Assembly (NCBI GenBank): GCA_031553615.1 | Contig: JAVBLJ010000021.1 | Location: 1-64,000, forward strand | From: WQXF01 sp031553615 | Lineage (GTDB): Bacteria > Bacillota > Clostridia > Christensenellales > Aristaeellaceae | Direction of reading: 5' to 3' | DNA: 64,000 bases | Shown here: positions 53,304 to 62,431 of the stretch, in pieces | Layout: each line of letters begins with the position of its first letter | Numbering within the stretch: the stretch's first letter is position 1 | The notes under the pieces: model-generated | Seen by the model: only the letters and a program-made list of their open reading frames with translations | Databases searched by the model: none | Told to the model about the DNA's origin: nothing | Position numbers and translations under genes: made by a program

Positions 53304-53858
53304 TTGGAAAACGCAACGCAAACCGCGCCGGATATCGAGCTGGTTCCGCCCCGCGAGGAGCACGAAGCGCAGGCCCTCGCCTTTGTCGCCGACTTTCGTG
53401 CCAACGGCGAGATGAAAATGAACGGCAGCTCCGGCCTGAGCTCGTCCCCCGATTATGCATCCTGGCTGCAAAAGGTGCGCGACCGGTGTAATCCTGACCT
53501 CGAAACACCCGGCCTCGTGCCCTGCGATCAGTACTTCGTCATCCGGCCCCGCGATGCAAAGATCGTCGGCATCGCGCAAGTGCGCCGCCGCCTAACCCCC
53601 GAGATGATGCTCGGATCGGGGCATGTGGGCTACAGCGTATGCCCCTCGGAGCGCCGCAAGGGCTACGCCACACGCATTCTGGCCCTGGCACTGGAAAAGT
53701 GCCGTGAGCTGCCCCTCGACCGCGCGCTGATGATTTGTGACCAGGGCAACACCGGTTCCGCGCGAACCATCGAAAAAAACGGCGGCGTGTTTCAGGATCA
53801 CATCACCGAGGAAAACGGCAATGTGGTCGAGCGATACTGGATCGATCTGCTCGCATAA
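53304..53858 (+). CDS. GNAT-family acetyltransferase
   Basis: About 184 residues. The VGYSVCPSERRKGYATRIL segment is the acetyl-CoA motif A, and DQGNTGSARTIEKNGG the following helix. Similar proteins in Firmicutes are annotated as GNAT with unknown substrate. The start is TTG 53304 because GGAGG lies eight bases upstream; a GTG at 53295 overlaps that site. It is the last gene of the T-box unit, ending at a shared terminator. Confidence 0.82.
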   Translation: MENATQTAPDIELVPPREEHEAQALAFVADFRANGEMKMNGSSGLSSSPDYASWLQKVRDRCNPDLETPGLVPCDQYFVIRPRDAKIVGIAQVRRRLTPEMMLGSGHVGYSVCPSERRKGYATRILALALEKCRELPLDRALMICDQGNTGSARTIEKNGGVFQDHITEENGNVVERYWIDLLA

Positions 53859-53864
53859 ATCCAT

Positions 53865-53903
53865 AAAAAATCCGCCGAAACAAAACGTTTGCGGCGGATT
53901 TTT
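53865..53903. terminator. Bidirectional terminator
   Basis: A-run, TCCGCCG/CGGCGGA stem extended by A-T pairs, T-run. It serves both the GNAT gene (plus) and the DUF4091 gene (minus), which converge here. Confidence 0.9.
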
Positions 53904-53910
53904 GATTTTA

Positions 53911-55563
53911 TCATACCCTTTTCGCTATCTCCTCGTTCACGCGCGCGCGCAGGCGGAGCAGGTAGCCCTCCTCGCGCGGGTAATCGGTAAAGGTGATCGG
54001 CTTGCGCCTGCCCTCGCCGATCAGCCCCAGCACGAAATCGCGGCCCGCCAAGCTCTCCAACAGCTTCATGGCCCGCAAATCGTTGAACGCGTGCATCACC
54101 ACCATCAGGCGGATCGAGCCCAGCGGGTGCCCATCCTTGCCCGGGTAGACCAGGAAGGTATCGCCCGAGGGGAAGGTGCCGTCCGCATCGGTGCTCAGGA
54201 ACGGATCGACCGGGTACACCGAGTGCATGCAGTAGTAGAAATTGAAGCCCCACTGCAGGAATCCGGCGATGTTGTGCTGATAGAGCAGCGCGCCCAGAAT
54301 CCGGTTGCGGTACGAGGACTGCGCAAAGAAGCGGTTGGGCACCCGGTAGCTCTGCGCACAGCAATGGTAGCACCACAGCTCGGGCACGTCGCCCTTCAGG
54401 AACGGCTCGATGTGATCCACCGCGGGGATGGGCACCGGCACCGCGCCGCTCTTGTAAAATTTGTAGTCGGAAAGCGCATCGATCACCTTGTAGCCCTGCA
54501 GCAGCGGCACGGCGATATCGCGGGCCGCCCGGTAATCCTCCAGCTGATCGCACGAAGGCTCATCGGAAATATGGAAGTAGGTGCGGTCGGCCACGCCCCA
54601 GCTCGCCAGCGCAGCGGTCAGCGCGGGCAGCATCTGCTGCAAATAGGCGCGGTACTCCGCGCCGGTAGCGTCGGTTTCCCAGCCGAACAGACGCTGATAT
54701 TCGCCATTCCTCCAGCCCATAATCTTGGGCGCGTGCTTCGCGCCCCACTGGGTAAACAGGTGCGCCATCTCCAAATATCGCACGCCGATCCGCGCGCACA
54801 TGTCCACCCAGCGCTTCAGCTTCTCAAAGCCGAAGGTGTACCGCCCGCCCTCCTCGCGCACCTCGATAAGCTGCACGGTGGGCCGTTCGCCGCCCTGCTC
54901 GGTGTCCAGCGGCGGCGTGTGAATGGGGGTGAGCAGCATGTTTGCGCCGTGCCGCACCGCGCACTCCGCAAACCGCTCGACGATCGCCCAATGCTCCTCC
55001 GAAAGCATTTCGACCCCGTAGTGCACCGCCAAACAATCGGCGTGAAACCACTCGGTATGCGGGAAATCCTGCTCGGGCAGGGTGGCCGCAACCACGCGCA
55101 GGGTCACGCGCTGCTCGCAGGCCGGCACACCCGCCTCGTCCTCCAGCCGCACGGTCAGCGCATGCTCGCCAGCGGGCGCATCCTGCGGCACCTCCACGTC
55201 GATCCACACGCAATGCCACCAACCTGATATCACCGGCACGCACGGGCCCTCCATGGGCTCTAGCAGATCGGGGAACAGGCCGGGAGCCTTGGTCAAATAA
55301 TCGCCATCGGTGCGGAAGCGGATGGGCGTGCTGCCCGGCACGTGCGATACACGGCGCAGCGTGACGCGCGCCCATGCCGGCGCATCCACGTGCAGGCGCG
55401 CCCAACCGCGCAGGTTGTCCGGCCCGGCCACCGCCGCCTGAAAAGCCACGCTTTCGCCGCGCAGCGCCGTCGGCTCCGCCCACGCGGCTCCCTTGGGAAT
55501 CGGTTGACCGGGGAACACCTTGGTCAGCGGGCTGAGCAGCCGCAATTTGAGCTTGGTACTCAC
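53911..55563 (-). CDS. DUF4091-domain protein, putative glycoside hydrolase
   Basis: About 550 residues: an N-terminal beta-sandwich (to about residue 155) and a TIM-barrel-like region with YFHISDEPS, whose DE pair resembles a catalytic acid, then a C-terminal DUF4091 part (GFLQWGFNFYY ... GDTFLVYPGKDG). Such proteins are predicted carbohydrate-active enzymes of unknown specificity. No signal peptide is seen, so it acts in the cytoplasm. The start is GTG 55563, with AGGAGG seven bases upstream. It is probably a single gene. Confidence 0.83.
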   Translation of the reverse strand: MSTKLKLRLLSPLTKVFPGQPIPKGAAWAEPTALRGESVAFQAAVAGPDNLRGWARLHVDAPAWARVTLRRVSHVPGSTPIRFRTDGDYLTKAPGLFPDLLEPMEGPCVPVISGWWHCVWIDVEVPQDAPAGEHALTVRLEDEAGVPACEQRVTLRVVAATLPEQDFPHTEWFHADCLAVHYGVEMLSEEHWAIVERFAECAVRHGANMLLTPIHTPPLDTEQGGERPTVQLIEVREEGGRYTFGFEKLKRWVDMCARIGVRYLEMAHLFTQWGAKHAPKIMGWRNGEYQRLFGWETDATGAEYRAYLQQMLPALTAALASWGVADRTYFHISDEPSCDQLEDYRAARDIAVPLLQGYKVIDALSDYKFYKSGAVPVPIPAVDHIEPFLKGDVPELWCYHCCAQSYRVPNRFFAQSSYRNRILGALLYQHNIAGFLQWGFNFYYCMHSVYPVDPFLSTDADGTFPSGDTFLVYPGKDGHPLGSIRLMVVMHAFNDLRAMKLLESLAGRDFVLGLIGEGRRKPITFTDYPREEGYLLRLRARVNEEIAKRV

Positions 55564-55609
55564 GGGAACTCCTCCTTTAGCAAAACGGGCGATGGGCCCG
55601 TGCATACGA

Positions 55610-55651
55610 AAATGAGCCGCCGCCCTCCCTGGCTGGGAAGGTCGACGGCTC
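55610..55651 (-). terminator. Terminator of the DUF4342 gene
   Basis: GAGCCGtCG/CGgCGGCTC stem with an inner hairpin, then ATTTTC on the minus strand. Confidence 0.65.
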
Positions 55652-55687
55652 TATTCATTCGCCCAAGGTTAGGCGTTTTCCTCCGAA

Positions 55688-56218
55688 TTACAGGGTGTTT
55701 TCCTCCGACTTGCGGGAATCTGTATGGATGGGCGCATCCTCGCTCTTCACGGCGGCGGCTACGCTGTCCGCGGTGTTCTTGATGTTCTCGGCGGCATGGC
55801 CCATCAGGTCGCGGAAATCCAGGTTCGGATCGGCGGCGGCCTTGTTCCACTTGATCTTGCAGCCGGTCACGAACGCCGCGATCACGCCCACCATCAACAC
55901 CCACGGCGCGCAAAGCAGCACAAACAACCAGGAGATCACCGTCAGGTTCGCGACCAATGTATCGCCCTTGCGCACCGAAACGCGGGAGAACAGCATGCGC
56001 TTGACGTTCGACCAATCCGGCCCGAAACCCTGGCCACGGTGCTTGCGGCCGCTGTCCTGCGGCATGTCCTCGGGGCGGATGCGCCCGATTCGCTCCAGCT
56101 CCACCATGCACCTGGCCAAGTCGCCATCGAATTGCTCCAGCATGTTCACGGCTTCCTCGTAGCTCAACCCGGCCTTGTCGCGCAAGTAATCGATCTGTTC
56201 GATGGTGCCCTTATTCAT
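55688..56218 (-). CDS. DUF4342 protein with UBA-like helix and membrane segment
   Basis: 176 residues. The first 45 (IDYLRDKAGLSYEEAVNMLEQFDGD) form a UBA/TS-N-like three-helix domain as in elongation factor Ts, followed by a DUF4342 domain with one or two hydrophobic segments (about 95-120) and an acidic tail. Function unknown; the domain is common in Firmicutes and is sometimes linked to envelope stress. AGGAGG lies about seven bases before the ATG. Confidence 0.8.
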   Translation of the reverse strand: MNKGTIEQIDYLRDKAGLSYEEAVNMLEQFDGDLARCMVELERIGRIRPEDMPQDSGRKHRGQGFGPDWSNVKRMLFSRVSVRKGDTLVANLTVISWLFVLLCAPWVLMVGVIAAFVTGCKIKWNKAAADPNLDFRDLMGHAAENIKNTADSVAAAVKSEDAPIHTDSRKSEENTL

Positions 56219-56475
56219 TGTGTTACCTCCTGCAATTTCATGCATTTTTTGATTCGCTTTCGCGATCTGTTTTGTTCTTGCGGGCATCATCGCCTCGCAA
56301 CCATAGAATACCGCATTGAGACGCGTCTTGCTTGAAAATGGGATAAGCGCTTCATGAGAATCCGATGAAAAACCAGCTCGATTCTCTTATTAAACAGATC
56401 GCTTTGCCCCAACACACCGAGGCCTGCAACACAGGGCCAGCGCATTTACATCCTAAAACTTGGCAAATGCGCAGA
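56219..56475. other. Intergenic stretch without recognised features
   Basis: This stretch begins the 532-bp gap between the DUF4342 and exporter-like genes. It is less GC-rich than its surroundings and holds the ribosome binding site of the DUF4342 gene. I see no gene, RNA or clear promoter in it; hairpin element D follows. Confidence 0.6.
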
Positions 56476-56603
56476 GAAGGAGTCCAGGGGGCGAGCGATA
56501 AGCCCCCTGGTCGCTCCCGCAGGAGCGAAACACCTATCTTCGGGAGGGTATTTCGCCCTCACGGTCGACCAGAGGGCTTTGCGGTCGCCCTCTGGACTCC
56601 TTC
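56476..56603. repeat. Paired two-stem hairpin element, locus D (copies D1 and D2)
   Basis: D1 (plus): GAAGG, AGT, stem 1 CCAGGGGGC/GCCCCCTGG around GAGCGATAA, T, stem 2 CGCTCC/GGAGCG around CGCA, AAA (56530). D2 (minus, from 56603): GAAGG, AGT, stem 1 CCAGAGGGC/GCCCTCTGG around GACCGCAAA, T, stem 2 CGACC/GGGCG around GTGA, AAA (56551). The AAA ends face each other 20 nt apart. It lies between divergent genes. Confidence 0.87.
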
Positions 56604-56663
56604 GCAGCGCAACTCCTAGTTTTTGTATCCAAATACGTTCGCCCTGAACCTGCAACACGCATC

Positions 56664-56692
56664 TTGCATTCGTTTCCGGGTTTTGCTATGAT
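56664..56692 (+). promoter_or_regulatory. Promoter of the exporter-like gene
   Basis: TTGCAT, 17 bp, TATGAT, about 58 bp before the ATG. Confidence 0.65.
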
Positions 56693-56750
56693 ATTGCGCA
56701 CCGAAACAGCGCGGCACGTCCCATGCTGCGAACGTGAAAGGCGGATGCCC

Positions 56751-57272
56751 ATGCAAAAGACCACGCAATTCCTGCAAAAAGTGCAAAGGGTTTTATTGAA
56801 ATACGTGGGCTGGCGCACCCTCAAGACCACGCTTGCCGTGCTCATCTCCGCGCTGTTCATGCGCTACGTGGTAAACGATACGCCCTTCTTTGCCTGCATC
56901 GGCGCGGTGGCCGCCATGGAAAAGACCATGCCCGATTCCTACCGCGCCGCCATCGTACGCAACGTGGGCACCTTGGTGGGCGGCCTGCTGGGCATTTTGT
57001 TTGCCAAGCTGACCGACAACGTGGTGCTGCTGGGGCTGGGCATCATCCCCCACATCATCATCCACAACATCCTCAACAAGCGCGAATCCATCGTGCTGGG
57101 CAGCATCGTCTACTTCGCGGTGGTGTACAGCATCCAAGATAGCATGGCGCTTTCCTACGGCCTGCGCCGCATCGCCGAAACATTCCTGGGTACGCTGATC
57201 GCGCTGGCGATCAACCGGCTCATCTCGCCGCCCAAAGCGGCGCAGCCCGTCTCGGAAACGGAACAGGCTTAG
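56751..57272 (+). CDS. Aromatic acid exporter-like (FUSC/DUF939) membrane protein
   Basis: 173 residues with about four or five membrane spans. GWRTLKTTLAVLISALF and the FACIGAVAAMEKTMPDSYRAA block match the N-terminal part of the ArAE/FUSC family. Full-length members have a second cytoplasmic half; this is the short form with only the membrane part, common in Firmicutes. Two ATGs lie close together; 56751 has AAAGGCGG at better spacing than 56745. It probably exports aromatic or other organic acids, which is inferred from the family only. Confidence 0.8.
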   Translation: MQKTTQFLQKVQRVLLKYVGWRTLKTTLAVLISALFMRYVVNDTPFFACIGAVAAMEKTMPDSYRAAIVRNVGTLVGGLLGILFAKLTDNVVLLGLGIIPHIIIHNILNKRESIVLGSIVYFAVVYSIQDSMALSYGLRRIAETFLGTLIALAINRLISPPKAAQPVSETEQA

Positions 57273-57283
57273 CACAAAGCAAA

Positions 57284-57327
57284 CCGCCTTCGCACAGCAC
57301 GTTCCCGTGCGCCGCGAAGGCGGCTTT
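57284..57327. terminator. Shared terminator of convergent genes
   Basis: A perfect 10-bp stem CCGCCTTCGC/GCGAAGGCGG with a 20-nt loop that itself contains GCACG/CGTGC, then CTTTT on the plus strand; the other side has only AAA for the minus-strand gene. Confidence 0.75.
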
Positions 57328-57331
57328 TGCA

Positions 57332-58801
57332 TTACTGCTTGTCCAGGCAAAGCTCGGCGGAATCGGCCGCCTTGGCGGTGCGCAGCTCGTGCATCACATC
57401 GTACAGCACCAGTCCGGTCGCGGCAACCATGATCGTCGCCGCAATGCGCAGATCCAGCGGCCGCTCCCGCGCCAAGAATGGCAAGTAGCTCATGAACGAG
57501 GAGAATGTCACCATCACGGGGATGTACCAGCGCTTCGGGTAGCGGATGGCGTACAGCACCGCAAACAGCTCGGCCAACGCAAAGTACCGATCGTGCATCT
57601 TGGGCAACACCATGGGTATCAGCAGCGTGAAGGCCAGCGAGAGCCGCCAAATCTGATTCATGTTCACCCACTTGCGGCGGTTGAACAGGTAGTACACCGC
57701 GCCCAGCACCAGAATGCCCGCATAGGGTACCAGCGCGCTGAGCAGGTACTTGATGGTTTCCAGCGTGTACCATTCGTTCACTTGCGTGGGCGAAACGCCT
57801 GGAATGTACTTCAAAATCGCCATGTACACAGGCTGCGAGCCCAGCTCGCCGAAGGGCATGAACTGGTAAATGTTGGCGGCATTGAAGGTCAGGCGGTCGT
57901 TGTATTGGCCCGTCTGCCGAATGTAGATGCTCAACGCGCTCACCAATGAGCGCCCGCACAGCAGCGCGGGGGCGAGCGAGATCAGGTACACCCCCACGAA
58001 CACCAGCGCATGGCGCAGCTTGTACTTCTTGCCCCAGAGGGCCAGCAGCACGATGGGGAAGAAAAAGATGGTTTGGATCTTGAAGGAGAAGGCGATGGTT
58101 AGCAAGGTGACCGAAAGCACCGGGCGGTCGACCAGCATCGCATACACGCACGCGAGCACGAAGAAGCAATAGATGGTATCGCACTGCGCCCAGAACGCGC
58201 CGTTGAACCAATACGTGGGCAACAGCAGCAGCACCGCCAGCACCACATGCCCGTGATCCTTGCTGATGAAGCGTTCCACCGTGCACATGGCCAGAATGGC
58301 CAGCGCGAAATCGAACATCACCGACACAAACTTGATCAGGTACATCGGGTTAAGATTCACCTTAGAGATCAGCAGAAGGATGTACTGATAGGGCAGGTTG
58401 TAATCGCCGACCTCTTTGGCCAGCGCCTTCGTCCCTTCCAGCCGGAATGTTTTAACCCAGTTGCTCAGGAAATTCGAATAGTCGGCGGTAACCTGGTTAA
58501 ACACCGCGATGCGGATGAGCAGCGCCACCATCATCAGCGCGGCGACAAACAGAAAGCGCGGCCAATCCATCTTCCGGCGAAGCAGCAGGCAAGCCGCCAT
58601 GGCTCCAATGAACAGGCCCGCAAACATAAGGATGTAGATTTTGCGTTCCGCCCAGGAGGAGCACGTCAGTATCGTCGCTGGCCCATGGTTCACGCTACCC
58701 AACGCAAATATCACGGCCATGAGCCCTACCACTGCCCACTGGAGCAACCAGCGGTGGCGGCGGTCGATTTCCTGTGCCCAGGTCATCAGCTTTTGCATCA
58801 A
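57332..58801 (-). CDS. Polytopic membrane glycosyltransferase-like protein (GT-C type)
   Basis: About 489 residues with ten or more membrane spans. A loop after span 3 carries TADYSNFLSNWVKTFR, an acidic motif like that of polyprenyl-phosphate-dependent GT-C enzymes (GT87/mannosyltransferase type); KMHDRYFALAE lies near the C-terminus. Acceptor unknown. The start is TTG 58801, eight bases after GGGAGG, or the ATG right after it. It follows gpmI by 22 bp and may be read from the glycolytic transcript. The UbiA-family gene at 63.2 kb could supply a lipid-linked sugar, but this is speculation. Confidence 0.72.
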   Translation of the reverse strand: MMQKLMTWAQEIDRRHRWLLQWAVVGLMAVIFALGSVNHGPATILTCSSWAERKIYILMFAGLFIGAMAACLLLRRKMDWPRFLFVAALMMVALLIRIAVFNQVTADYSNFLSNWVKTFRLEGTKALAKEVGDYNLPYQYILLLISKVNLNPMYLIKFVSVMFDFALAILAMCTVERFISKDHGHVVLAVLLLLPTYWFNGAFWAQCDTIYCFFVLACVYAMLVDRPVLSVTLLTIAFSFKIQTIFFFPIVLLALWGKKYKLRHALVFVGVYLISLAPALLCGRSLVSALSIYIRQTGQYNDRLTFNAANIYQFMPFGELGSQPVYMAILKYIPGVSPTQVNEWYTLETIKYLLSALVPYAGILVLGAVYYLFNRRKWVNMNQIWRLSLAFTLLIPMVLPKMHDRYFALAELFAVLYAIRYPKRWYIPVMVTFSSFMSYLPFLARERPLDLRIAATIMVAATGLVLYDVMHELRTAKAADSAELCLDKQ

Positions 58802-58822
58802 GTGTCTTCCCTCCCTGTCGTA

Positions 58823-60370
58823 TCAGCCAATCAGCAGGCTCTTGCCGGTCATCTCCGCGGGCTGCGGGATGTCCATCAGGCGCAGCATGGTGGGCACCAG
58901 GTCGCACAGGCGGCCATCGGCGGCCAGCTTGGCGCTGAGCCGAGCATCGTCCACCACGATGAGCGGCACCGGGTTGGTGGTGTGCGCGGTGAAGGGCTCG
59001 CCGGTGACTGGATCGACCATCTGATCGGCGTTGCCGTGGTCGGCGGTGATCAGCGCTCGGCCTCCCACGCTGCGAATAGCCTGGATGAGCGTGCCCACGC
59101 AGGCATCCACGGTGCGCACCGCCTGCATCGCCGCCGGGATGATGCCGGTGTGGCCCACCATGTCGCAATTGGCGAAATTGAGGATCATCACATCGAACTC
59201 GCCGCCGTAGATGCGCTTGCACGCCTCCTCGGTGACCTCGATGGCGCTCATCTCGGGCTTCACGTCGAAGGTGGCGATCTTGGGCGAATCGATGAGCACG
59301 CGCTCCTCACCCGGGTTGGCCAACTCCACGCCGCCATTGAAGAAGAAGGTGACGTGCGCATATTTCTGCGTCTCGGCGATGCGCAGCTGCTTGAGGCCCC
59401 GCTTGGAAAGGTACTCGCCCAGCGTGTTATCGAGCGTCTGCGGCTTGTTGACCACCTTTAGGCCGGTGAAGGTCTCGTCGTACTGGGTCATGGAGACGTA
59501 CAGCACCTTGCGGAAGCCCTTCTGGAACGGGAAGCCGGTGAAATCCGGCTGGATGAACGGGCGGGTGAGCTGGCGCGCGCGGTCGGGCCGGAAGTTGAAG
59601 CAAATGACCGAATCACCCTCCTCGATGGTGCCGACGGGCTTGCCCCCGGCTTGTACCACCGTGGGCTTGACGAACTCGTCGGTCTCGCCCTTGTCGTACG
59701 ATTGCTGCACGGCCTGCGCGCCGCTCTGGGCGGTCAAGCCCTGGCCGTACACCATGGCGTCGTAGGCCTGCTGCACGCGCTCCCACATGTTGTCGCGGTC
59801 CATGGCCCAGAAGCGGCCCATCACCGTGGCGATTTGGCCCGCGCCAATCTCCCTGGTCTTGGTCTGCAGCTCCTCCACGAAGCCCAGGCCCGAGGAAGGC
59901 GGCACGTCGCGGCCATCGAGGAAGCAATGCACGTACACGCGCTCCACGCCCTGGCGCTTGGCCAGCTCCAACAGCGCGTAGAGGTGGGTGTTGTGGCTAT
60001 GCACGCCGCCATCGGACACCAAGCCCATCAGGTGCAGCGAGCGGCCGGGCTGCTTGGCGTTCTCCATGGCCTCCAGCAGCTCGGGCTTGGCGAAGAAATC
60101 GCCGTCGAGTATATCCTTGGTGATGCGGGTGAGCTCCTGGTACACGATGCGGCCCGCACCGATGTTCAGGTGGCCAACCTCGCTGTTGCCCATTTGCCCC
60201 TCGGGCAGGCCCACGTCCATGCCGCTAGCGCCCAGGGTGGTGTGCGGGTAGGTCTGGGTCAGCGCATCGAGGGTAGGCGTTCCGGCCATGGCGATAGCGT
60301 TGGAGGACGGATCGGGGTTCACGCCGAAGCCGTCCATAATGATCAGCGCTGTGATGGGTTTCGTTGCCAT
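58823..60370 (-). CDS. gpmI: 2,3-bisphosphoglycerate-independent phosphoglycerate mutase
   Basis: A 515-residue, manganese-dependent enzyme that interconverts 3- and 2-phosphoglycerate. The phosphatase domain opens LIIMDGFGVNPD (D13), the catalytic serine is S63 in GNSEVGHLNIGAG, and ITADHGNADQM carries late metal ligands. Length is normal. AAGGAG lies upstream of the ATG. It is the third gene of the pgk-tpiA-gpmI block, 22 bp after tpiA. Confidence 0.96.
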   Translation of the reverse strand: MATKPITALIIMDGFGVNPDPSSNAIAMAGTPTLDALTQTYPHTTLGASGMDVGLPEGQMGNSEVGHLNIGAGRIVYQELTRITKDILDGDFFAKPELLEAMENAKQPGRSLHLMGLVSDGGVHSHNTHLYALLELAKRQGVERVYVHCFLDGRDVPPSSGLGFVEELQTKTREIGAGQIATVMGRFWAMDRDNMWERVQQAYDAMVYGQGLTAQSGAQAVQQSYDKGETDEFVKPTVVQAGGKPVGTIEEGDSVICFNFRPDRARQLTRPFIQPDFTGFPFQKGFRKVLYVSMTQYDETFTGLKVVNKPQTLDNTLGEYLSKRGLKQLRIAETQKYAHVTFFFNGGVELANPGEERVLIDSPKIATFDVKPEMSAIEVTEEACKRIYGGEFDVMILNFANCDMVGHTGIIPAAMQAVRTVDACVGTLIQAIRSVGGRALITADHGNADQMVDPVTGEPFTAHTTNPVPLIVVDDARLSAKLAADGRLCDLVPTMLRLMDIPQPAEMTGKSLLIG

Positions 60371-60392
60371 ACGTGTTCTCCTTTTATGGGGA

Positions 60393-61145
60393 TTATCGAT
60401 CGAAATGCACGACCTTCGAGAAATCCTCGGCCTTGAGCGATGCGCCGCCGATCAAGCCGCCGTCGATCTCGCTCTGGCGCATCAGCCCGCCCACGTTGGC
60501 CGGGTTCATGCTGCCGCCGTACTGGATGCGCACCGCGTCGGCCACACCGTCGCCATACAGGCCGCGAATCGCGTCCCGAATCACGCCAATGGTCTCGTTG
60601 GCCTGCTCGTCGGTGGCAACCAATCCGGTGCCGATGGCCCAGACTGGCTCGTACGCGATCACCACAGCGGCCACCTGCTCGCCGGATAGGCCGGTGAGCG
60701 CCGTAAGCGTCTGGTAGGCGACCAGGGTATCGGTGTAGCCTTCCTCGCGCTGCGATTTCATTTCGCCCACGCAGATGATGGGCACCAGCCCAGCTTTCAC
60801 GGCAGCCAGCACCTTGCGGTTGACCGATTCATCGGTTTCGGCGAAGTATTGGCGGCGCTCGCTATGGCCGATGATCACGTGGGTGCAACCCGCAGCCAGC
60901 AGCATCGCCGCCGAAAGCTCGCCGGTATACGCGCCGCTAGCCTGCCAATGCATGTTCTGCGCGCCCAGCTTCATCTGGGTGCCCTTGATGGCTTCGCTCA
61001 CCGCGGCGAAGTTGACCGCCGGGGTGCACAGCACGACTTCGCACTTCGCGCCTTCGACCAGCGGCTTGAGCGCCTCGACCAACTCGCGGGCCTCGGCGGG
61101 GGTCTTGTTCATCTTCCAGTTCCCGGCAATAATGGGGGTTCTCAT
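60393..61145 (-). CDS. tpiA: Triosephosphate isomerase
   Basis: A 250-residue TIM barrel interconverting dihydroxyacetone phosphate and glyceraldehyde 3-phosphate. K11 (GNWKMN), the histidine in IIGHSERR and the glutamate in AYEPVWAIGTG form the active site. AGGAG lies upstream of the ATG. It is the second gene of the glycolytic block. Confidence 0.96.
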   Translation of the reverse strand: MRTPIIAGNWKMNKTPAEARELVEALKPLVEGAKCEVVLCTPAVNFAAVSEAIKGTQMKLGAQNMHWQASGAYTGELSAAMLLAAGCTHVIIGHSERRQYFAETDESVNRKVLAAVKAGLVPIICVGEMKSQREEGYTDTLVAYQTLTALTGLSGEQVAAVVIAYEPVWAIGTGLVATDEQANETIGVIRDAIRGLYGDGVADAVRIQYGGSMNPANVGGLMRQSEIDGGLIGGASLKAEDFSKVVHFDR

Positions 61146-61246
61146 GTTTTTTCACTCCTGTTAGTTTTGAAGTTTTGGGCGTGTAAAGGTTTTTCGCATA
61201 AACATGGAAGAAGGGCAGGCACTGTGCCTGCCCCCTGCTCGATGCA

Positions 61247-62431
61247 CTATTTGTCGTTGAGGGCGGCCACGCCGGGCAACTCAATGCCCTCCAGGAATTC
61301 CAGCGAAGCGCCGCCGCCGGTGGAGACATGGGTGATCTTCTTGGCGAAGCCCATCTGCTCCACGGCCGCCGCGGAATCGCCGCCGCCCACGATGGTGGTG
61401 CCGTCGCACTCGGCCATGGCGCGCGCGATGGCGCGGGTGCCCTCGGCGAAGTTATCGAATTCGAACACGCCCATGGGGCCGTTCCAGATCACGGTCTTGG
61501 CACGGGCCACTTCGGCGGAGAAAATCACCTGGGTCTTGGGGCCGATGTCCATCCCCTCGAATCCATCGGGGATATCCTGGGAATGGACGGTGATGCGTAG
61601 CGTGTCGTTGTCGAAGGTGTTGCCTGCCTCGTTGTCCATGGGCAGCAGCAGGCGCACGCCGCGTTTGGCGGCCTTGGCCATAAGCTCCTTGGCAAGATCG
61701 ACCTTATCGGCCTCCAGCAGCGAGTTGCCGATGCGTCCGCCCAGCGCCTTCTGGAAGGTGTAGGCCATGCCGCCGCCGATGATGAGCACATCGACCTTCT
61801 CCAGCAGGTTGTTGATGACGCCGATCTTGTCGCTGACCTTCGCGCCGCCCAGGATAGCCACAAACGGGCGCTCCGGGTTCTCCAGCGCCTTGCCCATGAT
61901 TTCCAGCTCCTTCTGGATCAGGTAGCCGGCCACGGCAGGCAGATAGTGAGCCACGCCCTCGGTGGAGGCATGGGCGCGGTGCGCGGTACCGAACGCATCG
62001 TTTACGTAAATCTCAGCCATGTCGGCCAGCGCCTTGGCAAAGGCGGGGTCGTTGGCTTCCTCTTCCTTGTGGAAGCGGAGGTTTTCCAGCAGCATCACGT
62101 CGCCATCCTTCAGGGCGGCGGAGAGCTCCTTGGCCGAGGGGCCGATCACGTCGGCGGCCAGCTTCACTTCCTTATGAAGCAGCTGGGCCAAGCGCTCGGC
62201 CACCGGCGCCAGCGAATACTTCGCGTTGAACTCGCCCTTCGGGCGGCCCAAATGCGAGCACAGGATCACGCGGGCACCCTTTTTGATGAGGTATTCGATG
62301 GTGGGCAGCGCACCGACGATGCGGTTTTCATCGGTAATATACTTGTCCGCATCCAAGGGCACGTTAAAGTCGCAACGAACCAATACCTTCTTACCGGATA
62401 CCACGACATCTTCGATCGTCTTCTTGGCCAT
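61247..62431 (-). CDS. pgk: Phosphoglycerate kinase
   Basis: 394 residues. VRCDFNVPL, SHLGRPKGEFN, LLENLRFHKEE, ILGGAKVSDKI and VGGGDSAAAVEQ are all standard. It makes ATP from 1,3-bisphosphoglycerate. The start has AAGGAG eight bases upstream; the longer frame upstream has no support. It heads the block; gap (glyceraldehyde-3-phosphate dehydrogenase), usually just upstream, is not here, and a BofA-like gene lies there instead. Confidence 0.96.
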   Translation of the reverse strand: MAKKTIEDVVVSGKKVLVRCDFNVPLDADKYITDENRIVGALPTIEYLIKKGARVILCSHLGRPKGEFNAKYSLAPVAERLAQLLHKEVKLAADVIGPSAKELSAALKDGDVMLLENLRFHKEEEANDPAFAKALADMAEIYVNDAFGTAHRAHASTEGVAHYLPAVAGYLIQKELEIMGKALENPERPFVAILGGAKVSDKIGVINNLLEKVDVLIIGGGMAYTFQKALGGRIGNSLLEADKVDLAKELMAKAAKRGVRLLLPMDNEAGNTFDNDTLRITVHSQDIPDGFEGMDIGPKTQVIFSAEVARAKTVIWNGPMGVFEFDNFAEGTRAIARAMAECDGTTIVGGGDSAAAVEQMGFAKKITHVSTGGGASLEFLEGIELPGVAALNDK

